Below, in pieces: positions 36,361 through 45,452 of a stretch of 53,740 bases of DNA. The stretch is from Calditrichota bacterium (GTDB lineage Bacteria > Calditrichota > Calditrichia > Calditrichales > Calditrichaceae), in NCBI GenBank assembly GCA_003854985.1, contig RQOG01000140.1, positions 1 to 53,740 on the forward strand. Direction: 5' to 3'. Made by a program: the position numbers and the translations under genes. The notes beneath the pieces were generated by a model, which searched no databases, was not told the DNA's origin, and saw nothing but the letters and a program-made list of their open reading frames with translations. Every line of letters begins with the position of its first letter. The first letter of the stretch is position 1.

Positions 36361-37677
36361 CTAATTTTTAACAATACCAAATTTCCTCAAAGCCTTCTCT
36401 CTGGCCGGTTTATGGTCGACTATTGGTTTGGGATATGAATGGCTGCCGAATTCAGGCAGCCATTTTTTGATATAAATAAAACCGGGATCAAATTTTTTTT
36501 GCTGACTTTCCGGATTAAATATTCTAAAATAAGGCGCGGCGTCGCACCCGCAGCCGGCCGCCCACTGCCAGTTGCCGTTATTGGAAGATAATTCATAATC
36601 CAGTAACTTCCGGGCAAAATACCTTTCCCCCCAGCGCCAGTCAATCAGCAGATGTTTGACCAAAAAACCGGCTGTCACCATCCGCACCCGGTTATGCATA
36701 AATCCCGTAGCATTGAGTTCCCGCATGCCGGCGTCGACTAACGGATATCCGGTTTCGCCTTTACGCCAGCGGTCAAATTTCTCCGGATCATTTTCCCATT
36801 TGATTCTTTCATATTGTTTGCGGAAGGGGCCATTTTCAACATAGGGAAAATGATATAGAATCATCATAAAGAACTCGCGCCAGATCAGTTCATTCAACCA
36901 GGTGTCGTTGAGTTCAAGTCCTTTGCGCACACATTCCCGGACGGATACCGTTCCAAAACGCAGGTGAATTCCCAGCCTGGTTGTCCCGGCGATAGCCGGA
37001 TAATTCCGCGTCTTATGGTAATTGCTGATCAGGTTTTCATCAAAGCCGGGCATGGTAAACTTTACATCGGTCTGTCTAAAACCGATTTCTTCGAGTGAAA
37101 GGATATCCTGAAAAGCATCCCTGAAAAGACGATCCAACCATTTTTCCGAGGGATAAGGTGCATAACCGGATTCGCTAAGTAAACGCCGCCACGCATTACT
37201 ATATGGCGTATAAACTGTGTATGGCCTGCCGTCTTTTTTTAATACTTCATTTTTTTCAAAAATCACCTGGTCTTTAAATGAATGAAAACCGACGCGCTGT
37301 TCACGCAGCAGTTTCCGAACCGCTTCATCTCTGCCAACGGCATAGGATTCATAATCATGATTGGTATACACGGCCTGAATAGTATACTGCTTTATGAGTT
37401 TAAGAAATATCTCTTGAGGTTTCCCCAAAAAGGTAAGAATCCGACTGCCTGCTTTTTGTAAATCCTTATTCAGACTGTTTATTGCCTGATGTATAAAATC
37501 AACACGCCGGTCAAAACGGTCATCAAGCGCATTTAAAATATCCGTATCAAAAATAAACACCGGCAAAACGGGAAGGCCGGCGTTCAATGCCTGATAAAGC
37601 CCGTGATTATCGTGCAATCGTAAGTCGCGCCTGAACCAGAAAACATTAACGGCCGTATCTTCATTTTCTATTTTCAT
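36361..37677 (-). CDS. phrB: Cryptochrome/photolyase-family protein, probable CPD photolyase
   Basis: This 438-residue protein has the photolyase fold. The N-terminal alpha/beta antenna domain starts VNVFWFRRDLRLHDN (11-24). The C-terminal FAD-binding half carries LNELIWREFF, TGYPLVDAGMREL, NRVRM and NNGNWQWAAG (366-375), which contact FAD and the DNA lesion. These features fit class I cyclobutane pyrimidine dimer photolyases, which use blue light to reverse UV dimers. The length is slightly short of the usual 470. It is the last gene of the minus-strand operon and overlaps the SRPBCC gene by 4 bp (ATGA), so it is probably co-expressed with the carotenoid genes. Confidence 0.93.
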   Translation of the reverse strand: MKIENEDTAVNVFWFRRDLRLHDNHGLYQALNAGLPVLPVFIFDTDILNALDDRFDRRVDFIHQAINSLNKDLQKAGSRILTFLGKPQEIFLKLIKQYTIQAVYTNHDYESYAVGRDEAVRKLLREQRVGFHSFKDQVIFEKNEVLKKDGRPYTVYTPYSNAWRRLLSESGYAPYPSEKWLDRLFRDAFQDILSLEEIGFRQTDVKFTMPGFDENLISNYHKTRNYPAIAGTTRLGIHLRFGTVSVRECVRKGLELNDTWLNELIWREFFMMILYHFPYVENGPFRKQYERIKWENDPEKFDRWRKGETGYPLVDAGMRELNATGFMHNRVRMVTAGFLVKHLLIDWRWGERYFARKLLDYELSSNNGNWQWAAGCGCDAAPYFRIFNPESQQKKFDPGFIYIKKWLPEFGSHSYPKPIVDHKPAREKALRKFGIVKN

Positions 37678-38159
37678 ATTGAGCTTTCTTTGATATTTAA
37701 GATATGATGAAGCTTTTCCCGGCGGAATTCGAAGATTTTTCGGATCTGCGGCGCCACAAAATAGCGGTTAATTATATTTTTCAAAAACCATCCGTATAAT
37801 TTATAATGAACCAGATCGGTCATGATAACGCCGTCTTTTGTTTCTTCAAAACTATGCGTATGAATCCATTGCCGGTATGGTCCGCTGATCTGATTATCAA
37901 CAAACTTTACAGGCGGCTGCCATTCCATAATCTCCGTTTTCCAGTGAAAAGGCACGCCAAACAACCGGATACGATAATCGATAAGGGCGCCACTTTTCAT
38001 TTCAATCGGAGTCGGTGTAAGAATCCGGAATTGCAGATTGGGCGGCGTGATCACCTGCAGATTTTCAGCGTTACTAAAAAAACTGAAGACTTCAGCCAAT
38101 GGTTTTTTTATCAGCATTTTCTGCTGGAAAAGAAATCCTTCATCCCGGTCGGTTTTCAC
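37674..38159 (-). CDS. SRPBCC-family ligand-binding protein
   Basis: This 161-residue protein begins its fold with FLFQQKMLIKKPLAEVFSFF and SNAENLQVITPP, the standard first strand and helix of START/SRPBCC (polyketide cyclase-like) proteins. It continues GALIDYRIRLFGVPFHWKTE, WQPPVKFVDNQISGPYRQW and THSFEE. The family binds hydrophobic ligands in a deep cavity, and the substrate here is unknown. It overlaps both neighbours by 4 bp. The grouping SRPBCC, DUF523-DUF1722 and photolyase recurs near light-induced carotenoid genes in other bacteria, which suggests a role in the light response. Confidence 0.88.
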   Translation of the reverse strand: MKTDRDEGFLFQQKMLIKKPLAEVFSFFSNAENLQVITPPNLQFRILTPTPIEMKSGALIDYRIRLFGVPFHWKTEIMEWQPPVKFVDNQISGPYRQWIHTHSFEETKDGVIMTDLVHYKLYGWFLKNIINRYFVAPQIRKIFEFRREKLHHILNIKESSI

Positions 38160-39112
38160 AAATAACTCCTCAGCATCAGTTCCCGTGGATACGGATCCAG
38201 GTAGGTCTGGGAAGCCAGCCAGTCAACCGGGTATTTTTTCAGATAATGATTAATCATGGTCAGCGGAACAATGATCGGAATCTGCCCCAGCCGGTATTGT
38301 TTAACCAGTTCAATAAATTCCTGCTTATCTTCCGGGGTAATTTTGTTTTTAAAGAACCCCAGTAAATGATAAAGAACATCCGTATGTTTCTTTACAGTGG
38401 GCATTTGCTGCATAATTTCCATAAAGAATTCCTGGTATTCATGCAGAAATTTTTCTCTGTCCATTTCTCTGACCGCGGCAACCTTTCTGCCCAGTAGACG
38501 GTATTTTTGCGGATGATGAACCATTAACTGCATCTTATGCTTCGCATGAAAAACCATCAGTTTACCGGGATCCGGCAAGGTAATGATAAATTTCTTGATT
38601 CTGTCGATCGCAAAAACCCGTTCCACAAAATGTTCGCGCAGCCTGATATCATTTAACCGCCCTTCTTCCTCGACGGGTATTAACGGGAATTTCTCCATTA
38701 ATATTTGAGCAAAAATACCGACGCCGGTTTTTGTCGGCACCTTATTATGATCGTAGATTTTCACTCTTTCCATGCCGCAGGTGGGCGAATCCTTTTTAAG
38801 AATAAAACCGCACAGATTCATTTGGGAAAGGCTTTCGACTTTCTTCCTGGAATAATCGATCATTTTATCCGTGTAATCCGTTCCGCTTTTGGGCGCGATT
38901 AAAATGATTTTATCCTGCTTTTTTTCCAGGCGAATCGATTCTCTCGGCACGCCCATCCCGATACCGACTTCCGGACAGAAAGGCACATAGCTAAAGTACT
39001 CGGCAAAGGTTTTATTGATTAACGGCGGTTTTAAACCGCCCCCGTCGAAGCGCACCTCCTGACCTAACAGGCAGGCGCTGATGCCAATTTTTATTTTGTC
39101 GTCTTCCTTCAT
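38156..39112 (-). CDS. DUF523-DUF1722 fusion protein (YbgA-like)
   Basis: The start at 39112 (MKEDDKIKIGISACLLGQEV) gives 318 residues that begin right at the DUF523 fold. An upstream in-frame ATG at 39286 would run back into the receptor gene and is rejected. DUF523 covers about 5-150 with three conserved cysteines: Cys14 (SACLLG), Cys46 (PFCPEVGIGMGVPRE) and Cys112 (DSPTCG). They may hold a metal or cluster. DUF1722 (YbgA) covers about 190-305 (MVFHAKHKMQLMVHHPQKYR). Related fusions occur beside photolyase genes, and a role in light or DNA stress is supposed but unproven. It starts 4 bp after the receptor stop and overlaps the next gene by 4 bp. Confidence 0.88.
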   Translation of the reverse strand: MKEDDKIKIGISACLLGQEVRFDGGGLKPPLINKTFAEYFSYVPFCPEVGIGMGVPRESIRLEKKQDKIILIAPKSGTDYTDKMIDYSRKKVESLSQMNLCGFILKKDSPTCGMERVKIYDHNKVPTKTGVGIFAQILMEKFPLIPVEEEGRLNDIRLREHFVERVFAIDRIKKFIITLPDPGKLMVFHAKHKMQLMVHHPQKYRLLGRKVAAVREMDREKFLHEYQEFFMEIMQQMPTVKKHTDVLYHLLGFFKNKITPEDKQEFIELVKQYRLGQIPIIVPLTMINHYLKKYPVDWLASQTYLDPYPRELMLRSYL

Positions 39113-39116
39113 TCTG

Positions 39117-41501
39117 TTAAAACTCCAGCGTAACGCCTCCGATCGGCATTGTTTGAAACTGCAGCACTTTAGAGACGGTGCCGTCTGAATTATACTGATA
39201 GGACCAGATATTATCCCGGTTATACACATTGAGAAAATCGAAAAACAGCACCAGGTTCCATGAGCCGAAAAAATATCTCTGGTCAAACCGAAGATCGAGC
39301 CGGTGGTATTCCGGATAGCGATGCGTATTTAATTCCTGCTGTTCCTCTACGATCCATTTTCTGAATTCGGGATGATAAACCGGCGGGGTATAGGGCCTGC
39401 CGCCCAGGTATCTGAATTTCAGACTGATCTCAAATTCATCGGCAGGCGCAAAGGGCAGCCAGGCGATTATTGAATACCACCATTTTTTTGATAAGGATTG
39501 ATACCACTCATGAGGACGGAAATCATATTTATATCCGCCGATTAAAGTCAGCACATTCCGGTAATCATAATCGCCGTTAAAATATTTGCCGTTTCTTTCG
39601 TCTCTGCGTTTTGAAACGGAATAAGAATAACTGACAATGGATGAAAAATGCCGGACTAATTTCTTCTGAAAAAACAGTTCGGCGCCTGCCGAATAACCTT
39701 TTTCGGCGTTTACATAAACGCCGTTGTCATAATCCAGGGGATCCGGAGTAGTATATTTTAAGGGCACAGGAACATTATCGTATGTTTTATAATAGGCTTC
39801 CACAGACAACTTTATATCATCCGAAAAAAAATGCTCCAGGCCTGTGATATATTGGCGTGTATATTTGTTTTTAAGGTTTTTATTTTGTTCATTGGCGACC
39901 AGTTCCATGTAATACGGCGACTGAAAATGCATGCCATAGGCCATATTCAAACTGGTTTTCGGCGAAACCATCCAGGATAATCCCAAACGCGGGCTGAGCG
40001 ATGAGAAGCGGTTAAACTGAAAATAGTCATAGCGCAATCCACCGGTCAGGCGCAAATCATCAAAAATTTTATGCGATATTTGCCCGTAACCGGCAAATTT
40101 ATAGGTAGATATTTTCTCATTCACCGTCCATTCGGGATAAATGAGAAAAACCTGCCCGGGTTGGCCTGTTCGAAAAAGGAACAACGTGTCGGCTTCCTCC
40201 CAGATATCATAATTAAACCGGATATTTTTGACGGATGCCCCGAAGCCTATTTCGGTTTTACGTCCAGGCAGGTAATTAAAATCGGCGCGCAGGGCATATT
40301 CATTTTCCAGTAATCGGTTGGTAAAAAAAACATCCCTGGTTCCTGTCAGCAGACGTTCATAAACGTCCACATCGGATGCGCTTCTGATCCATGACGCGGT
40401 GATATGGGAAAACATATTTCCGCTCCACAGCGTGCGAAGCGTTACGCCGTTTATCAGCTGATCGCCATGGGTATCTACATTTTCCGCGCCCCGGCCGTAA
40501 CCCGCTTCGTCTTCGTCCTCCAGGTTGATTTTATCCGAACCATAAACAGAATTCAGAATCAGGATATTTTTCTGATTCATATTCCAGGAAAAACGACCCT
40601 GAAAATTGTAATAATAAGGAACAGCGCTGAGACCGACCTGCTTTTTTATTAAATCCAGATAACTTTTTCTGGCGGAGAATATAAAATTAGCCTTTTTGCC
40701 CAGCGGACCTTCCACAAGGCCGCCTATACCGGCAAATCCCATGCTGGCCTCGCCGCGGAATCTCTCTTCATCGCCGTTACGCATTTTAATATCCATTACC
40801 GACGATGCTTTATCGCCATACCGAACCGGAAAAGCGCCGGCATAAAAATCTATTTCGCGAACCATATAACTGTTCAACATATTAATCGGACCGCCGCCCG
40901 CCCCGTAAACCGGGAAATGGTTCGGATTGGGAATTTCGATATTATCCAGTAAAAACAGGTTTTCTCCCGGATAACCTCCGCGGACAATAATTTCATTTAT
41001 CTGATCCGAGCCGGACACCACAGCAGGCAGCGATTGCACAGCCCGCTGAATATCAATCAGATCCCCGGGACTGCGGCGGATTTCTTCGAAATCCATTGAC
41101 CTGGCGCTGACAACGGCATCAACAGGATCGGAGAAATAACTGCCGATCGCTTCAATTTTTTCTCCCTGCAGGACATCTTCCGTCAAACCTATTTCCAGAA
41201 CGGTCGTCCTCTTAGGATTTACGATGATATTAGCCTTTTTTAATACGGCATAACCAAGATGATAAAACTCAAGATTATAACTGCCCGGCTGCAGTTTTTC
41301 TATATAAAAGTAACCTTCTTCAGTAGAGGCAGCACCCTGACCCGCGTTGCTAACCACAACATTAACGCCGGCAACCGGCTGTAAGGAATGCGTATCAAAT
41401 ATTTTACCTCCGATACTTCCCGTTTGCGGCTGTGCAAAAAGTAAATGAACAAAGAATAAAATAACAGGTAATACTTTTAAACAATTTTGTCCGGAAAACA
41501 T
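39117..41501 (-). CDS. TonB-dependent outer-membrane receptor with carboxypeptidase-like N-terminal domain
   Basis: This 794-residue protein has a signal peptide at about 1-24. A CarboxypepD_reg-like Ig fold lies at about 28-105 (GSIGGKIFDTHSLQPVAGVN, GYFYIEKLQPGSYNLEF). A plug domain covers about 115-225 (INEIIVRGGYPGENLFLLDN, IEIPNPNHFP). A 22-strand barrel completes the protein and ends PIGGVTLEF with the C-terminal aromatic residue needed for outer-membrane assembly. The ligand is unknown. The ribosome site GAGGAG precedes the ATG. It sits between crtW, with a 140-bp gap that could hold an internal promoter, and the DUF523-DUF1722 gene, and is paralogous to the receptor at 43080. Confidence 0.92.
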   Translation of the reverse strand: MFSGQNCLKVLPVILFFVHLLFAQPQTGSIGGKIFDTHSLQPVAGVNVVVSNAGQGAASTEEGYFYIEKLQPGSYNLEFYHLGYAVLKKANIIVNPKRTTVLEIGLTEDVLQGEKIEAIGSYFSDPVDAVVSARSMDFEEIRRSPGDLIDIQRAVQSLPAVVSGSDQINEIIVRGGYPGENLFLLDNIEIPNPNHFPVYGAGGGPINMLNSYMVREIDFYAGAFPVRYGDKASSVMDIKMRNGDEERFRGEASMGFAGIGGLVEGPLGKKANFIFSARKSYLDLIKKQVGLSAVPYYYNFQGRFSWNMNQKNILILNSVYGSDKINLEDEDEAGYGRGAENVDTHGDQLINGVTLRTLWSGNMFSHITASWIRSASDVDVYERLLTGTRDVFFTNRLLENEYALRADFNYLPGRKTEIGFGASVKNIRFNYDIWEEADTLFLFRTGQPGQVFLIYPEWTVNEKISTYKFAGYGQISHKIFDDLRLTGGLRYDYFQFNRFSSLSPRLGLSWMVSPKTSLNMAYGMHFQSPYYMELVANEQNKNLKNKYTRQYITGLEHFFSDDIKLSVEAYYKTYDNVPVPLKYTTPDPLDYDNGVYVNAEKGYSAGAELFFQKKLVRHFSSIVSYSYSVSKRRDERNGKYFNGDYDYRNVLTLIGGYKYDFRPHEWYQSLSKKWWYSIIAWLPFAPADEFEISLKFRYLGGRPYTPPVYHPEFRKWIVEEQQELNTHRYPEYHRLDLRFDQRYFFGSWNLVLFFDFLNVYNRDNIWSYQYNSDGTVSKVLQFQTMPIGGVTLEF

Positions 41502-41641
41502 TTTATTATTGCTCCTCAGTTAAATACAAAGAGTAATAATAGAACGATAGGGCCTGCGACAATATGCTTTTCATCACCATACTTAAATTTGCGTCTGTTT
41601 TTCAAAAAAAAATCTGGCATCAAAATAGTTTTCATATCTGA

Positions 41642-42370
41642 TTATGCCTTTGTCTTTGCATTAAATCTGACGGCAGGAAGCCGCCACCAGGGCACGCCGG
41701 GAAATTTATGATGCTCATAATGATAACCAAAATGGTAACAGGTGATAAACGATAACCAGACGGGATAATCATTGCTTTTGGCTCTGTGCCAGTCGGTATA
41801 AATTTCATCGGGTCCGCGGTGCGGCAGATAGGTGCCGAAATAGAATAACTGCAACGAACTGGCCAAAGCCGGACCGGCCCAAAACAGGATCAGGCTGGAC
41901 ACCGGAATGTACAGCAGGTATAAAAGAGCAATAAAGGTCGCCGCCATCAGAACAATCTGCAGAACCGACGTATAATGAAAAAAGAACTTAAAATACCATT
42001 TAAAAAAACCGGGAGCCTCCGGCGCATGATAATCGGGATCATCGTTGGTGGCCGGGTAACGGTGATGTTTGATATGTTCTTCTTTAAGGCGTTTATAGGG
42101 GAAAAAAGCAAAAAGAATGATGGCCATTTTGCCAATCCAGCGGTTAAGCAGCGGCCATTTGGGCGCGATTACGCCGTGCATGGAATCATGCGTGGTGATA
42201 AATAAACCGGTATATAAAAACGTCATCCACAGAAAGGCGGCAATTTTTAAGGCAAACGGCCATTCATCTCCGGCTGACAGGAAAAATATCAGGCTGACCG
42301 CCCATACCGATATGGTTAGCAAAGCGATCGCTATACCTTTAATACTCATAATTATTTTTTTGTCAGGCAT
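41642..42370 (-). CDS. crtW: Beta-carotene ketolase CrtW-type
   Basis: This 242-residue membrane protein has the histidine set of the fatty-acid-hydroxylase-like ketolases: HDSMH at 61-65, HIKHH at 99-103 with DDPDYH at 110-115, and HYEHH at 217-221. The tail KFPGVPWWRLP and the segment FGTYLPHR are characteristic of CrtW. These residues bind the di-iron centre that adds a keto group at C4 of beta-ionone rings. The length is normal. It starts 5 bp after cruF, so the ring made by the CrtY protein is probably converted to the 4-keto form. No crtZ hydroxylase is seen in the cluster. Confidence 0.93.
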   Translation of the reverse strand: MPDKKIIMSIKGIAIALLTISVWAVSLIFFLSAGDEWPFALKIAAFLWMTFLYTGLFITTHDSMHGVIAPKWPLLNRWIGKMAIILFAFFPYKRLKEEHIKHHRYPATNDDPDYHAPEAPGFFKWYFKFFFHYTSVLQIVLMAATFIALLYLLYIPVSSLILFWAGPALASSLQLFYFGTYLPHRGPDEIYTDWHRAKSNDYPVWLSFITCYHFGYHYEHHKFPGVPWWRLPAVRFNAKTKA

Positions 42371-42375
42371 TTTTT

Positions 42376-43059
42376 TTATTTCCCTATGATGATGATTAAA
42401 AAATAGGCTAATTGCGCAAAATAAACATGATATGCAATCTTCGGAATTTTGCCGTTGACAATTTTAAACCGGACGCCGGCATATAAAAATGCAAATCCGC
42501 ATACAAACCAGGCCATGTAATTTTGCAGGGGGATTATACCGTTTTCCCAGGACCAGTAATCCAGTTTTACCGCCGCCGGTTCCATGATCATATCAAAGAC
42601 GACCATCAGAAACGCAGCGGCCAAGGCCGTTAATACAGCGGATTTTTTCAATTTATCCGAAGCAAAATTATTTATTAATGCCAATGAACCCATAACCATA
42701 TTGAACCAGGCGAATCCGATAACCAGCGGCGCGCCGCCGACGAACGGTTTAAGCGCCTTGCCATAATCATAATTCCCGAAAATGACGCCGGTTTGAACGC
42801 CCGCTATTTCGACCAGCAGAGAAAGAATGATAATGCCGGCTGACCACCATATAAATCGTCGTTTTTTCCTGATTTCCTCTATTGAAAACAAAGCGGATAT
42901 AAAAATCCATACGCTTAAAAACGCCATAATTAACGGAGCGGCAGTCTGCATCACGCCCTGAAACATATCCAGAATATGCCATAAACCGCCGGCCAGTAAG
43001 AAAAAGTATAAAGCCGTGACCGGCCATGATATTTTTATTTTCAAATTTAACGCATCCAT
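42376..43059 (-). CDS. cruF: CruF-type carotenoid 1,2-hydratase (bisanhydrobacterioruberin hydratase family)
   Basis: This 227-residue protein has about seven membrane segments and the conserved signatures of the CruF/CYP-independent hydratase family: EIAGVQTGVIFGNYDYG (84-100), GGAPLVIGFAWF and a DxxMEPAAVKLDYWSWENG region near 156-174. It adds water to the acyclic psi end of a monocyclic carotenoid to give a 1'-hydroxyl group. CrtD usually then introduces the 3',4' double bond. It lies between a TonB receptor (20-bp gap) and crtW (5-bp gap), consistent with one transcript. Confidence 0.9.
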   Translation of the reverse strand: MDALNLKIKISWPVTALYFFLLAGGLWHILDMFQGVMQTAAPLIMAFLSVWIFISALFSIEEIRKKRRFIWWSAGIIILSLLVEIAGVQTGVIFGNYDYGKALKPFVGGAPLVIGFAWFNMVMGSLALINNFASDKLKKSAVLTALAAAFLMVVFDMIMEPAAVKLDYWSWENGIIPLQNYMAWFVCGFAFLYAGVRFKIVNGKIPKIAYHVYFAQLAYFLIIIIGK

Positions 43060-43079
43060 TCGCTTCCATCACATATCTA

Positions 43080-45452
43080 TTAAAAAACAACGCTGACGCC
43101 GATCGAAGGCAGAATGCCTATTCCCGGCGAAGTTTCAATGGAATTATCCCAGAAATTATAGGTCGGACGCTGGGGAATTTTAAAATTATAAACATTCTGG
43201 ATATCCACAAAAACGATCAGCGACCAACTGCTGAAAAAGAAATAGCGGTCTGCTCTCAAATCCAGATGATGGCCGGCATCCAGCCGCGCCGACAAATATT
43301 CTTCCGGCAAATTTTGAATTTCTCCCGGTTTAAGAGGGTTTTCGGCAGGCTTATAGACCGGCGTGTAAGGAATCCCGGTAAAATACCGGAATTTACCGCT
43401 GACCTCCCATTTGTCATTGAACCTGTATCCTCCCGACAGATTAAAAACAAGTCGCTGATCATACTGCCCGTAATATTTTTTGCCGTTGTACGCCCGGTAT
43501 TCCGATTTACCATAGGTTAAACTCAACTGCCCGTACAAAGGAATATCAGAATATCTTTTTTGAATAAATAGTTCCGCGCCATAAGCTTCACCGGCGCCTT
43601 CGGAAACCATAGAGAAATAGCCGAATGACTGAAAATCATCGCTATTTCCTCCGTAAGTCGTGCCGGTATTGGTTATGACCAGATAATCATTTATGCCCGG
43701 CGTCGTGCCCGTTGGTAAATCCCTGTATTTTTTATAGAATCCTTCCACAGAAATCCGCACGTCTTCTCTGGCTTGATAGCTCGCGCCGACTACCGTCATC
43801 CAGTTGTTTAATGCTTTTAAGTTACGGTTATCCGGATTGGTCATCCATACATAGGAAGGAGGCTGATAATAAAGGCCGGAACTGATTTTGAGATCCAGCT
43901 CAGCAGTGGCCTGATAGTTGAAAGACAACCGCGGGGCAAGGTACAACGGATTATCAAGAATCGCATAGTAATCCGCCCTCAAACCCAGATCGATCGTCAG
44001 ACGGTTTGATGCATACCATTCGGATTCGATAAACAGGCCGGCTTTGTCGGATGCTGCGTTTATATTGTTTTCTTTTTGAATGCCTAAGGCATTTATCGGT
44101 ATTTTCCTGCCGCTGCGATTATAAATCGTATCGGCAAAGGCCGTATTATTATCGATATTTATTTTTTTATAATCGACGCCCCATAAAAAATGCACGCTTT
44201 TACCGGGAGCCCAGAACTGTTTGATTTTTATACCGATTTCCTGTTCATCCGACTTGCTGTTAAAATATTCATTTCTCCATTTGTCTCCCTGAGAAAACCG
44301 GTACTGGTTCAGATTAAAATTGACGGTTGCATCAACATAACCGCTCTCCAGCAGACGCCTGTAATCGATGCCGCTGATAAACTGGTTCTGCGTGTTATCC
44401 ATCAGTCCAGAATTAAAAACCCTGTTTTCTTCGGTGCTTAAATCCCGGTCAACCCTGTCCAATGCGCCGAATCCGATAAAAGAGATTTTATCCTTATCGG
44501 AAAGATCATAATCAGCCACAAAATTAAGATCGTAATAAACCGGTATAAACGGCAGACCGGCCGCCTTGAAAATAAGATCAAGATAACTTTTGCGGATAGA
44601 AAAAATAAAATCACCCTTATCTTTTATCGGCCCTTCCAAATTAAGGCCAAATTGGGTGGCGGACACCAGCGCTTTACCGCCAATACGATCCCGGCGTCCT
44701 TCGGTTAAACTGATATCCAGCACGGAAGACATTTTATCGCCGTAGCGGGCGTTGAATCCCCCGGTTGAAAAACTGACTTTATCCACAAAATCCAGGTTGA
44801 TAAAACTTAGCGATCCGGTACTGTTGCCCTGGGTGCCAAAATGGTTAATATTGGGCACTTCGATGTTATTAACGACAAACAGATTTTCTGATGGACCGCC
44901 GCCGCGCACCAGGATATCATTTCTGCCTCCGTTGGATGCAATGGCCACGCCGGGCAGGGTGGAAACGGTACGCACCACATCTTCGACACCACCCGGAAAC
45001 CGGCGGATTTCTTCACGGGTCAGGGCAATAACGCTGGGCTGCACCTCCTGCTCGTCGGCAAAATATCCGGCCGTAACCACAATGGCGTCGCTTTCAAAAA
45101 TGTCTTCCTGCATCAGTATTTTTAAAACCGCGGGCTTCGAAGACATGACCATAATATCTGTGATCGTCTGGGTTTTATAACCGACATAACTGACTTCAAT
45201 ACGCTGTAAACCGGATGGAACATTAGCAATTTCAAATCTGCCGTCAAGGCCCGTTGAAGCGCCTGTATTCAATCCCAAAACAACGATATTAACGCCGGGC
45301 AAAGGCGCCGTAGATTGCGCGTCCAAAACGATACCGGTAATTACCCCGTTGTTTTGCGCTGCCGCTTTGCCGCTATAGGCTGACAGCAAAAATATTGTTA
45401 AAACAGGCAATATTATTTTTACGATTTCAGATGAACGTCGACTGGAATACAT
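43080..45452 (-). CDS. TonB-dependent outer-membrane receptor inside the carotenoid operon
   Basis: This 790-residue protein has a signal peptide at about 1-32. A CarboxypepD_reg-like domain lies at about 36-118 (GVITGIVLDAQSTAPLPGVN, GLDGRFEIANVPSGLQRIEV). A plug covers about 125-235 (NDILVRGGGPSENLFVVNN, NINHFGTQGNSTGSLSF). A barrel follows and ends in GILPSIGVSVVF. Its first 26 bp overlap the end of the glycosyltransferase gene, so it is probably translationally coupled to it. The substrate is unknown. Finding such a receptor between carotenoid genes is unusual and suggests a function tied to the outer membrane where glycosylated carotenoids may reside. Confidence 0.92.
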   Translation of the reverse strand: MYSSRRSSEIVKIILPVLTIFLLSAYSGKAAAQNNGVITGIVLDAQSTAPLPGVNIVVLGLNTGASTGLDGRFEIANVPSGLQRIEVSYVGYKTQTITDIMVMSSKPAVLKILMQEDIFESDAIVVTAGYFADEQEVQPSVIALTREEIRRFPGGVEDVVRTVSTLPGVAIASNGGRNDILVRGGGPSENLFVVNNIEVPNINHFGTQGNSTGSLSFINLDFVDKVSFSTGGFNARYGDKMSSVLDISLTEGRRDRIGGKALVSATQFGLNLEGPIKDKGDFIFSIRKSYLDLIFKAAGLPFIPVYYDLNFVADYDLSDKDKISFIGFGALDRVDRDLSTEENRVFNSGLMDNTQNQFISGIDYRRLLESGYVDATVNFNLNQYRFSQGDKWRNEYFNSKSDEQEIGIKIKQFWAPGKSVHFLWGVDYKKINIDNNTAFADTIYNRSGRKIPINALGIQKENNINAASDKAGLFIESEWYASNRLTIDLGLRADYYAILDNPLYLAPRLSFNYQATAELDLKISSGLYYQPPSYVWMTNPDNRNLKALNNWMTVVGASYQAREDVRISVEGFYKKYRDLPTGTTPGINDYLVITNTGTTYGGNSDDFQSFGYFSMVSEGAGEAYGAELFIQKRYSDIPLYGQLSLTYGKSEYRAYNGKKYYGQYDQRLVFNLSGGYRFNDKWEVSGKFRYFTGIPYTPVYKPAENPLKPGEIQNLPEEYLSARLDAGHHLDLRADRYFFFSSWSLIVFVDIQNVYNFKIPQRPTYNFWDNSIETSPGIGILPSIGVSVVF

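Noticed and set aside
39113..39286. N-terminal extension of the DUF523-DUF1722 protein to 39286.
   Set aside because: It would overlap the receptor coding end by 170 bp and encode a cysteine-rich peptide unrelated to the family, which begins right at 39112.
41502..41641. Bacteroidota-type promoter (TTTG / TAnnTTTG) in the 140-bp gap before the receptor at 39117.
   Set aside because: Partial matches such as TACTCTTTG exist, but no correctly spaced pair was found.
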